A DNA stretch of 49,027 bases from an uncultured Eubacteriales bacterium (GTDB lineage: Bacteria; Bacillota; Clostridia; Christensenellales; Aristaeellaceae). The stretch is from contig CACXBB010000047.1 in NCBI GenBank assembly GCA_902765735.1, positions 1-49,027 on the forward strand, given 5' to 3'. This document shows, piece by piece, positions 42,334 through 49,027 of the stretch; position 1 is the stretch's first letter; each line of letters opens with the position of its first letter. Made by a program: the position numbers and the translations under genes. A model generated the notes under the pieces. It had not been told where the DNA came from, did no database searches, and was given only the letters and a program-made list of their open reading frames with translations.

Positions 42334-42552
42334 GCGCCTGACACAGCCCATGGCCGGGGAAGCGAAGCCGCTTTCCCGGTTATGCCGCGTCCCGGGAGTA
42401 CCAGCCCGGGCCGGCGGTCCGGGGCCGGCACAGCCCCGGGTCGATAGACGGGAACACATCATATTGAAGGGGGACTGAACGACAGACCAATCGTTATGCC
42501 ACGGTATCGCTGTAAAACAGACAAGTCATCATAATAAGGGGAGGAATAAACA
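42334..42552. other. GC-rich structured gap between two transporter genes
   Basis: No gene is seen. The first 110 bases can form several hairpins, including CCGGGGAAGCG-AAGC-CGCTTTCCCGG (42354-42380) and CCCGGG/CCGGCC-rich stems up to about 42440. The last ~70 bases are AT-rich and unstructured (up to the GGGGAGG site of the next gene) but show no good promoter. It may be a processing or attenuation site separating expression of the two transporters. Confidence 0.45.
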
Positions 42553-43944
42553 ATGAGTCAGAACAAGTCACAGGCCCAGAACAAGCCGCTCAGCAGCGCG
42601 CTGAGGAACTTCTTCGGTGTCGGCGACGCCGGCTTCGTGCTGATGAGCAACGTCGAGACCTTCTACTTCATGAACTTTTTGACGAACATTGCCGCGTTTA
42701 GCCCGGCTGTTGCCGGCGTCATCAACTCGGTGTTCTCCATCATCGATGCCTGCCTGAGCTGGATCTACGGCGGCATACTGAACGGCACCAAGGCCAAGAA
42801 GTGGGGCCGCTACCGCTCCTGGCTGATACTGACGCCCTGGATCGTGCCCTTCATCTTCACCTTCCAGTTCATCCGCATCAGCGAGAATGAATGGCTGTCC
42901 GCCATCATCATCATCATCGCCGCCGTCGTGTCCCACGTGATCTGGAACATCGGCTACGTGGCCAACGCCACGCTGGTGTCCGTCGTGGGCAAGACCCCCG
43001 AGGACAAGGCCACCCTGTCCTCCTCCCGCGCGACCTGGAACAACATCGGCGGCCTGCTGTTCAGCTATCTGGGCCTGCCTTTTGCCACCGTGCTGGGCGG
43101 CATCGTGGGCGAGAAGAATCAGTTCGCAGCTGCGGCCTTCGTGCTGGGCCTGACCATGGTTGCCGGCTACTATGCGCACTTCAAGATGACCGACGGCTAT
43201 GAGGAGATCGAGGACGAGAGCCACGCCAAGAAGGCGCAGCAGAACAAGATCTCCATCCCCGACATGTTCAAGTCCCTGTTCCAGAATCCCCAGCTCATCA
43301 TACTGATGCTGGCCGACCTGGCCAAGTGGTGCGTGAAGTTCGTCACCGCCGCCTCCGCCATCTACTACTTCCGCGACGCCGCCGGCAATGTTTCGCTGCA
43401 AGCGCATTACCTGCTGGCAATTGCGTTGGCTGCAATGCTGGGTGCTTATGTGGTCCGTTACTGGGTCAAGGTAATGCCTTCCCGTACCATTACCATTATT
43501 TCTTATATTGGTATGGCAACGTTCCTGTTCCTTAGCCATATGAGCTATGCGAATCCCATTATGGTCATCGTGTTCATGACCTGCGCCCAGTTCTTCTACG
43601 GCGTGGCCTTCGCGTCCTCTCCGGCTCTGTACGCCGACACCGTGACCTACACCACCTGGAAGACCGGCAAGAACGCCGCCGGCTGGATCATGGGCCTGCA
43701 GAATCTTCCCTTGAAGGTTGCCATCTTCCTCCGTGGTACTATCCTTACGCTTGCGCTGAACGCGGTTGGCTGGCAGAAGGACGTGGTGCTTGAGGGCGCT
43801 GCCCGCCAGGGCATGACCGTGGCCTTCGCTCTGGTGCCTGCCATCTTCTGCGCCGTCGGCGCCGTGCTGCTGATCTTCGGCTTTAGGATCACCAAGGATG
43901 TCGTCGACAAGGCCCAGAAGGAGATCGACGCCCGCAACGCCTGA
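42553..43944 (+). CDS. GPH-type MFS symporter (sugar/glycoside:cation, MelB-like)
   Basis: The 463-residue protein has about twelve membrane segments and the glycoside-pentoside-hexuronide:cation pattern. The motif KKWGRYRSWLILTPWIVPFI corresponds to the family's KxGRxRPW loop, split by the second membrane pair. A central cytoplasmic loop (DGYEEIEDESHAKKAQQNK) and a second half repeat the fold. Substrates in the family are glycosides and uronates. GGGGAGGAATAAACA precedes the ATG. A patch of about 180 bases (43384-43565) and another near 43700-43770 have AT-rich third codon positions, unlike the rest of the gene, so part may come from recombination with a related allele. The UroD-like gene follows after 35 bases. 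Confidence 0.9.
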   Translation: MSQNKSQAQNKPLSSALRNFFGVGDAGFVLMSNVETFYFMNFLTNIAAFSPAVAGVINSVFSIIDACLSWIYGGILNGTKAKKWGRYRSWLILTPWIVPFIFTFQFIRISENEWLSAIIIIIAAVVSHVIWNIGYVANATLVSVVGKTPEDKATLSSSRATWNNIGGLLFSYLGLPFATVLGGIVGEKNQFAAAAFVLGLTMVAGYYAHFKMTDGYEEIEDESHAKKAQQNKISIPDMFKSLFQNPQLIILMLADLAKWCVKFVTAASAIYYFRDAAGNVSLQAHYLLAIALAAMLGAYVVRYWVKVMPSRTITIISYIGMATFLFLSHMSYANPIMVIVFMTCAQFFYGVAFASSPALYADTVTYTTWKTGKNAAGWIMGLQNLPLKVAIFLRGTILTLALNAVGWQKDVVLEGAARQGMTVAFALVPAIFCAVGAVLLIFGFRITKDVVDKAQKEIDARNA

Positions 43945-43979
43945 TCGTCGGACAAGTCAAACGAGGAGGATAATCGTCA

Positions 43980-44972
43980 ATGCTGACCAAGAGACAGAAC
44001 ATGATCGAAACCATGAAGGGCGGCCATCCGGATCGCTTCGTCAACGGCTATGAAGCGCTGGGCCTCGTCATGGGTTCCCCCTTCGGCAAGCGCAATCCCA
44101 ACCCCAAGCCCGGCGAGCTGAACGTGGTCAACGCCTGGGGCGTCACCAAGTCCTGGCCCAAGGGCACGCCCGGCGCCTTCCCGGTGCACACCCCGGACAA
44201 GATCGTCATCAAGGACATCGACGAGTGGCAGAAATACCTGAAGATCCCGCGCGTGGTGTACGACGCCGAGGAGTGGGAGCCCTTCATCGAGATGTACGAA
44301 AAGGTGGATCGCAACGAGCAGTTCGCCTGCACCTACTTCGCCCCCGGCGTGTTCGAGCAGTGCCACTACCTGCTGGAGATCCAGAACTGCCTGATGGCCT
44401 TCTACGAGAGCCCGGACGAGATGCACGAACTCATCGACGCCATCACCCAGTTTGAGCTGGACTACGCCGCCGAGGTGTGCAAGTACCTCAAGCCCGAGGG
44501 CCTGTTCCACCACGACGACTGGGGCAGCCAGCAGTCCACCTTCCTGTCCCCGGAGATGTTCCGCGAGTTCATCAAGCCCGCGTACATGAAGATCTACCAC
44601 TACTACAAGGATCACGGCGTGAAGCTGATCGTGCATCACTCCGATTCCTACGCCGCGACCCTGGTGCCGGATATGATCGACATGGGCATCGACGTGTGGC
44701 AGGGCGTCATGCGCACCAACGACATCCCCGCGCTGATCAAGCAGTACGGCGGACAGATCACCTTCATGGGCGGCATCGACAGCGCCACCGTGGACTACGA
44801 GGGATGGACCGAGGAAGAGGTCGCCAAGCAGGTGCGCGCCGCGTGCGAATCCTGCGGCACCAAGTACTTCATCCCCTGCACGTCCCAGGGCCTGCCCATC
44901 AGCACCTATCCCGGTGTGTATGAGGCCGTCGCCCGCGAGATCGACAACATGTCCAAGGAAATGTTCCATTAA
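43980..44972 (+). CDS. Uroporphyrinogen decarboxylase-fold (UroD/MtaA family) protein
   Basis: The 330-residue protein has the UroD (alpha/beta barrel) family pattern: GHPDRFVNGYEALGLVMG near the start, FHHDDWGSQQSTFLSPEMFREFIKP (broken over the usual position at about 175-198), VKLIVHHSDSY, MGGIDS and CGTKYFIPC. It has His residues and a Cys in places where the MtaA/CmuA-type methyltransferases bind Zn, but not the H-x-C motif, so methyl transfer is uncertain. It is probably not a haem enzyme, because no haem genes are nearby. In gut Firmicutes such proteins often cluster with sugar or methyl-donor transporters. It follows a GPH symporter by 35 bases with GAGGAGG upstream. No corrinoid protein is adjacent. 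A terminator follows. Confidence 0.75.
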   Translation: MLTKRQNMIETMKGGHPDRFVNGYEALGLVMGSPFGKRNPNPKPGELNVVNAWGVTKSWPKGTPGAFPVHTPDKIVIKDIDEWQKYLKIPRVVYDAEEWEPFIEMYEKVDRNEQFACTYFAPGVFEQCHYLLEIQNCLMAFYESPDEMHELIDAITQFELDYAAEVCKYLKPEGLFHHDDWGSQQSTFLSPEMFREFIKPAYMKIYHYYKDHGVKLIVHHSDSYAATLVPDMIDMGIDVWQGVMRTNDIPALIKQYGGQITFMGGIDSATVDYEGWTEEEVAKQVRAACESCGTKYFIPCTSQGLPISTYPGVYEAVAREIDNMSKEMFH

Positions 44973-44989
44973 GACCAGGTAACCAAAAC

Positions 44990-45021
44990 AAAGGCCATGT
45001 CGGCGCACCGGCATGGCCTTT
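44990..45021 (+). terminator. Terminator after the UroD-like gene
   Basis: AAAGGCCATG-T-CGG, loop CGCA, CCG-G-CATGGCCTTT: a stem of about 14 bp ending in CCTTTCATC, 17 bases after the stop codon. Confidence 0.75.
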
Positions 45022-45062
45022 CATCATCACCCCGGAGGGCGGGCAGACAAGGAAAGAAGGGG

Positions 45063-45315
45063 AACAACCTCTCCGCCTCGCTTCGCTCGGCACCTCCCAC
45101 TCCCTCCGTCTCGGCTTCGCCGAGCCACCTCCCTCTAAGAGGGAGGCATGACGGGGAGGCAAGGCTTCCCCTTCAGGGGAAGGTGGCATGGCGAAGCCAT
45201 GACGGATGAGGTGCCCCTCCCAGGGGAGCTGGCACAGCCGCAGGCTGTGACTGAGAGGTCTTGCCTTCCCCTTGAGGGGAAGGTGGCCGAGCGAAGCGAG
45301 GTCGGATGAGGTGCT
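45063..45315. repeat. Cluster of short palindromic repeats
   Basis: No gene is seen in 44973-45439. The cluster contains GCCTCGCTTCGCTCGGC, CTCCCTCCGTCTCGGCTTCG, CTTCCCCTTCAGGGGAAGG (about 45167), AGCTGGCACAGCCGCAGGCT and CTTCCCCTTGAGGGGAAGG (about 45266). Units are spaced about 50-100 bases apart and end in ACGGATGAGG or TCGGATGAGG. The same units occur at 22209-22352, 27227-27278 and the right edge. Confidence 0.7.
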
Positions 45316-45343
45316 TACCCCACAACTCCGTGAAGAGCCAATA

Positions 45344-45389
45344 ATTAACAGTCACCGCATTGTATTTCGCTGTGTTAATCGCCTATAAT
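45344..45389 (+). promoter_or_regulatory. Promoter and dyad of the adhE gene
   Basis: TTGTAT (45360-45365), an 18-base spacer and TATAAT (45384-45389). Arms ATTAACA (45344-45350) and TGTTAAT (45373-45379) flank the -35. The TTAACA half-sites resemble those of the redox repressor Rex, but the 22-base separation does not fit the normal contiguous Rex site. Confidence 0.6.
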
Positions 45390-45439
45390 GAAAGTGTAAA
45401 CGGCCGGGGCGATCCCGGACAGGAAGGAAGTGTGGAACC

Positions 45440-48064
45440 ATGGAGAAAACGAGACCGTATGTGGCGACGGTAGAGGAGCTCGAGGCGCGACTGGCCGTCA
45501 TGCGCGCGGCGCAGCGCAAATTCGGCACCTACACGCAGGCGCAGGTGGACGAGATCTTCCGCGCCGCGGCGATGGCCGCGAACAAGGCCAGGATCCCGCT
45601 GGCGAAGATGGCCGTCGAGGAGACCGGCATGGGCGTGGTGGAGGACAAGGTGATCAAGAACCACTACGCGGCGGAGTACATCTACAACACCTATCGCAGA
45701 ACCCAGACCTGCGGCGTCATCGAGGAGGATCAGGCCTTCGGCATCAAAAAGGTCGCCGAGCCCATCGGCCTGGTGGCGGCGGTCATCCCCACCACCAACC
45801 CCACGTCCACGGCGATCTTCAAGACGCTTCTGTGCTTAAAGACCCGCAACGCCATCATCATCAGCCCCCATCCACGGGCCAAAAACTCCACCATCGAGGC
45901 CGCCCGGATCGTCTATGAGGCCGCGGTGGCGGCGGGCGCGCCGGAGGACATCATCGGCTGGATCGACGTGCCCTCGCTGGAGCTCACCAACCGGGTCATG
46001 AAGGAGGCCGACATCATCCTCGCCACCGGCGGCCCCGGCATGGTGCGCGCGGCGTACTCCTCCGGCAAGCCGGCGCTGGGCGTGGGCGCGGGCAATGTGC
46101 CGGTCATCATAGACAGCTCCGCCGACATCCGGCTGGCCGTCAATTCCATCATCCACTCCAAGACCTTCGACAACGGCATGATCTGCGCCTCGGAGCAGTC
46201 CGTCACCGCGCTTGCGGACGTCTACGACGAGGTCCGCGCCGAGTTCGAGCGCCGCGGCTGCTACTTCCTTAAGGGCGACGAGATCGAAAAGGTGGGCAAC
46301 ACCGTGATCATCAACGGCGGCGTGAACGCGAAGATCGTCGGCCAGAGCGCGTACAAGATCGCGCAGATGGCGGGGGTCGAGGTACCTGAAAAGACGAAGA
46401 TACTGATCGGCGAGGTCACCTCCACCGACATCTCCGAGCCCTTCGCCCACGAGAAGCTCTCGCCCGTGCTGGCCATGTACAAAGCCGACACCTTCGAGCA
46501 GGCGCTGGACATGTCCGAGCAGCTGCTGATGGACGGCGGCCCCGGCCACACGGCGTCTCTGTACATCGCCACCACCGAGAAGGAGAAGATGGCCGCCCAC
46601 GCCGCGCGCATGCACGCCTGCCGCATCGTGGTGAACACGCCCTCCTCCCACGGCGGCATCGGCGACATCTACAACTTCCGCCTCACGCCCTCGCTGACGC
46701 TGGGCTGCGGCTCCTGGGGCGGCAACTCCATCTCCCACAACGTGGGGGCCATGGACCTGCTGAACATCAAGACGGTGGCGGAGAGGAGAGAGAACATGCT
46801 GTGGCTGAGACTGCCCGAGAAGGTGTACTTCAAGCGGGGCTGCATGCCCGTGGCCCTGGACGAGCTGGGCACGGTGATGCACAAACAGAAGGCGTTCATC
46901 GTCACCGACACCTTCCTCTACAAAAACGGCTATGTGAAGCCCATCGAGGACAAGCTCAACGCCATGGGCATCCGGCACACCTGCTTCTGGGACGTGGCGC
47001 CCGACCCGACGCTGCAGTGTGCCCAGGAGGGCGTGAAGCAGATGCGCTCCTTTGAGCCGGACGTGATCATCGCGCTGGGCGGCGGCTCCGCGATGGACGC
47101 CGCGAAGATCATGTGGGTGATGTACGAGTACCCGGACGCCAACTTCGAGGACATGGCCATGGACTTCATGGACATCCGAAAGCGCATCTACACCTATCCC
47201 GAGATGGGCAAGAAGGCGTATTTTGTCGCCATCCCGACTTCTTCCGGCACGGGCTCCGAGGTCACCCCGTTTGCCATCATCACCGACGCCACCACCGGCA
47301 CCAAGTGGCCGCTGGCCGACTACGAGCTGATGCCCGACATGGCCATCGTGGACGCCGACAATATGATGAACCAGCCCAAGGGTCTCACCAGCGCCTCGGG
47401 CATCGACGTGATGACCCACGCGCTGGAGGCGTATGTGTCCGTGATGGCCTCCGACATGACCGACGGCCTGGCGCTGCAGGCCACCAAGCTGGTGTTCGAT
47501 TACCTGCCGGACGCCTACAACCTGGGCGCGAAGGCCCCGAAGGCCCGCGAGCACATGGCGCTGGCCTCCACGCTGGCCGGCGAGGCGTTCGCCAACGCCT
47601 TCCTGGGCATCAACCACTCCATGGCCCACAAGCTGGGCGCGTATCACCACATCCCCCACGGCGTGGCCAACGCGCTGATACTGACCTACGTGATGCGCTA
47701 CAACGCCAGCGAGGTCCCCACCAAGATGGGCACCTTCCCGCAGTACGAGTACCCGCACGCATTGCAGCGCTATTGCGACGTGGCCCGCTACAACGGCATC
47801 GTCGGCAAGGACGATCAGGAGACCTTCGACAAGCTGATCGACAAGCTGGAGGAACTCAAGCGGACCATCGGCATCCCCGAATCCATACAGGCCTTCGGCG
47901 TGAAGGAGGAGGACTTCCTCGCCACGCTGGACGATATGACCGAGAACGCCTTCAACGACCAGTGCACCGGCGCGAACCCCCGCTATCCGCTGATGAGCGA
48001 GATCAAACAGCTCTACCTGCTGGCCTACTACGGTAAGGATACCCGCGAGGCCGGGAAGATCTGA
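45440..48064 (+). CDS. adhE: Bifunctional acetaldehyde-CoA/alcohol dehydrogenase
   Basis: The 874-residue fusion enzyme reduces acetyl-CoA to acetaldehyde and then to ethanol with two NADH. The N-terminal aldehyde dehydrogenase half (1-440) has VAAVIPTTNPTSTAIFKTL and the catalytic Cys in DNGMICASEQS. The C-terminal iron-dependent alcohol dehydrogenase half (450-870) has GGGSAMDAAK for NAD and TSSGTGSEVTPF. Its metal histidines lie in DVMTHALEAY, NHSMAHKLGAYHHIPHG. Length and order are those of fermentative AdhE, which forms spirosomes. GGAAGGAAG lies upstream of the ATG. An APH-like kinase gene follows after 12 bases. The upstream dyad suggests redox control. Confidence 0.96.
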   Translation: MEKTRPYVATVEELEARLAVMRAAQRKFGTYTQAQVDEIFRAAAMAANKARIPLAKMAVEETGMGVVEDKVIKNHYAAEYIYNTYRRTQTCGVIEEDQAFGIKKVAEPIGLVAAVIPTTNPTSTAIFKTLLCLKTRNAIIISPHPRAKNSTIEAARIVYEAAVAAGAPEDIIGWIDVPSLELTNRVMKEADIILATGGPGMVRAAYSSGKPALGVGAGNVPVIIDSSADIRLAVNSIIHSKTFDNGMICASEQSVTALADVYDEVRAEFERRGCYFLKGDEIEKVGNTVIINGGVNAKIVGQSAYKIAQMAGVEVPEKTKILIGEVTSTDISEPFAHEKLSPVLAMYKADTFEQALDMSEQLLMDGGPGHTASLYIATTEKEKMAAHAARMHACRIVVNTPSSHGGIGDIYNFRLTPSLTLGCGSWGGNSISHNVGAMDLLNIKTVAERRENMLWLRLPEKVYFKRGCMPVALDELGTVMHKQKAFIVTDTFLYKNGYVKPIEDKLNAMGIRHTCFWDVAPDPTLQCAQEGVKQMRSFEPDVIIALGGGSAMDAAKIMWVMYEYPDANFEDMAMDFMDIRKRIYTYPEMGKKAYFVAIPTSSGTGSEVTPFAIITDATTGTKWPLADYELMPDMAIVDADNMMNQPKGLTSASGIDVMTHALEAYVSVMASDMTDGLALQATKLVFDYLPDAYNLGAKAPKAREHMALASTLAGEAFANAFLGINHSMAHKLGAYHHIPHGVANALILTYVMRYNASEVPTKMGTFPQYEYPHALQRYCDVARYNGIVGKDDQETFDKLIDKLEELKRTIGIPESIQAFGVKEEDFLATLDDMTENAFNDQCTGANPRYPLMSEIKQLYLLAYYGKDTREAGKI

Positions 48065-48076
48065 CGAAAGGATGGG

Positions 48077-48832
48077 ATGAAAGTGGCAGACAGGATCATA
48101 TTGGAGGAGAAATCCTATAAAACCGTCTATCGGGAAGGGAACGTGATCGTCAAGGAGTTCACCGCCTCCCATCCCAAGTCCAACGTGTTCAACGAGGCCT
48201 ACATCCACGCCTGCGTGGAGGACGCCGGCGTGCCGGTGCCCAAGCTGCTGGGCGTCAATCCCGTGCACGGCGGCTGGGCCATCTCCACCGAGTACGTGGC
48301 CGGACAGACGCTGGAGGAGCTGATGAAGGCGCATCCCGAGAAGGTGGACGAGTACCTCGAAAAGCTGGTGGACGTGCAGCTCGAGGTGGGCAGCTATCGC
48401 GTGCGCAACCTGCGCAACACCCGCGTGAAGATGGAGGACGCCATCAAGACGCTCACCGCCATCGACGCCAGCACCCGCTATGAGCTGTTGCAGCGCATCC
48501 ACGGCATGGCCCAGCACTCCAAGCTGTGCCACGGCGACCTGGTGCCCTCCAACATCGTCATCAAGGAGGACGGCAGCTACTGCGTGCTGGACTGGGCCCA
48601 CGCCAGCGCGGGCAACGCCGGGGCGGACGCCGCCATCACCTACCTGCGCTTCTCGCTGGACGCGCCGGAGCTGGCGGAGAAGTACCTCAGGCTGTTCTGC
48701 AAAAAGGCCGACATGGCCATACAGTACGTGCAGACCTGGATGCCCGTGGTCGCCGCCGCGCAGATGACCAGGCACATCGAATCCGAGCGCGAACTGCTGG
48801 AAAAGTGGATCAGCGTCGCGGAATATCAATGA
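48077..48832 (+). CDS. APH-family small-molecule kinase
   Basis: The 251-residue protein has the aminoglycoside/choline kinase-like fold. An N-lobe with VIVKEF (nucleotide Lys) and STEYVAGQTLEELM as hinge is followed by the catalytic loop HGDLVPSNI (Asp154, Asn159) and the metal-binding Asp172 in VLDWAHAS. Family members phosphorylate aminoglycosides, choline, sugars or other small alcohols. The short length and lack of an antibiotic-resistance signature argue for a metabolic role. The start lies 12 bases after adhE with AAAGGATGGG upstream, so it is co-transcribed with it, an uncommon pairing. A strong hairpin follows. Confidence 0.82.
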   Translation: MKVADRIILEEKSYKTVYREGNVIVKEFTASHPKSNVFNEAYIHACVEDAGVPVPKLLGVNPVHGGWAISTEYVAGQTLEELMKAHPEKVDEYLEKLVDVQLEVGSYRVRNLRNTRVKMEDAIKTLTAIDASTRYELLQRIHGMAQHSKLCHGDLVPSNIVIKEDGSYCVLDWAHASAGNAGADAAITYLRFSLDAPELAEKYLRLFCKKADMAIQYVQTWMPVVAAAQMTRHIESERELLEKWISVAEYQ

Positions 48833-48843
48833 CGATACCCGCG

Positions 48844-48879
48844 ATCAGGGGGCTGTCTCAGACGAGACAGCCCCCTGAT
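48844..48879 (+). terminator. 16-bp hairpin after the APH-like gene
   Basis: ATCAGGGGGCTGTCTC, loop AGAC, GAGACAGCCCCCTGAT is a perfect 16-bp stem 11 bases after the stop. It contains the same GGGGCTGTCTC/GAGACAGCCCC arms as the repeats at 27301 and elsewhere. T-run is weak (ATATCAT). Confidence 0.65.
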
Positions 48880-48927
48880 ATCATATACGGCCGGTAACTG
48901 TTCAGTGCTATCAGTAATTTGAAAGCT

Positions 48928-49027
48928 ATCGGGCTGCGCCCGAGTGTGGAGTGTGGAGTGTTGAGAGTGGAGTTGACACCTCATCCGTCCCGCCTGCGGC
49001 GGTCCACCTTCCCCTCAAGGGGAAGGC
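48928..49027. repeat. Right-edge repeats (GAGTGTGGA array and CCTTCCCCTCAAGGGGAAGG)
   Basis: GGGCTGCGCCC hairpin, GAGTGTGGAGTGTGGAGTG array, then CACCTCATCCGTCCCGCCTG and CACCTTCCCCTCAAGGGGAA up to the edge. These are the reverse complement of the units at 22261-22352. No gene is seen after 48832. Confidence 0.65.

Noticed and set aside
43980-44972. hemE (haem uroporphyrinogen decarboxylase)
   Set aside because: The N-terminal arginine motif typical of HemE and haem neighbours are missing; context with sugar transport suggests the wider UroD/MtaA family.
48077-48832. Aminoglycoside resistance gene
   Set aside because: Only the general APH kinase motifs are present; co-transcription with adhE suggests metabolism.

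Overview
The window looks like chromosome from an uncultured, GC-rich (roughly 60-65 %, my estimate) member of the Clostridia/Firmicutes. The signs are strong AGGAGG-type ribosome binding sites, textbook TTGACA-17-TATAAT promoters lying in AT-rich gaps between GC-rich genes, a YesM/YesN two-component pair, a bifunctional AdhE, a single-chain PurL, a stand-alone AICAR transformylase beside a PurO-type IMP cyclohydrolase, and SH3b-domain secreted proteins. The gaps are full of small dispersed repeats. No rRNA, tRNA, CRISPR array, phage gene or intact transposase was recognised.

The left part (1-22 kb) is devoted to the cell envelope. It contains a DUF2975 membrane protein, three secreted proteins that share a C-terminal His/Asp/Cys-rich domain (804, 7262 and 21350), a tandemly duplicated two-gene module (phosphodiester glycosidase plus membrane-anchored PEGA/NTF2-like protein, 2.1-7.0 kb), and a large leftward gene set from 21.0 to 9.2 kb. 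That set has the parts of a D-alanylation (Dlt)-type surface acylation machine: an adenylating acid ligase, a DltC-like carrier protein, two MBOAT acyltransferases and three SGNH/DltD-like exoplasmic proteins. A complete NitT/TauT-type ABC importer is interleaved with them. The arrangement suggests that an imported carboxylate is activated, loaded on the carrier, passed through the membrane and put on an extracellular polymer. One of the two MBOATs has lost the histidine thought to be catalytic. This is the most unusual system in the window.

The middle part (22.4-27.2 kb) has a Nudix hydrolase facing a flavodoxin-like reductase, a STAS anti-anti-sigma-like protein with a degenerate ATPase-like partner, and a YesM/YesN-type sensor and AraC-type regulator. 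From 37.95 down to 27.4 kb runs a leftward purine operon: purE, purC, purM, purN, purO-like, purH (transformylase only), purD, purL. purF, purB and purA are not in the window. Inverted short-repeat arrays occupy several of its gaps.

The right part (38.1-49 kb) has an arylamine N-acetyltransferase, a PucR-type regulator divergent from a DASS anion transporter, a GPH-type sugar/glycoside symporter, a UroD/MtaA-like methyltransferase-fold enzyme, an adhE gene and an APH-type small-molecule kinase. Repeat families include a TA-flanked MITE (three copies), a GGGGCTGTCTC / GTAGGGACGCC element sitting at all three convergent junctions in the first 31 kb, and CTTCCCCTTGAGGGGAAGG-type and GAGTGTGGA-type arrays.
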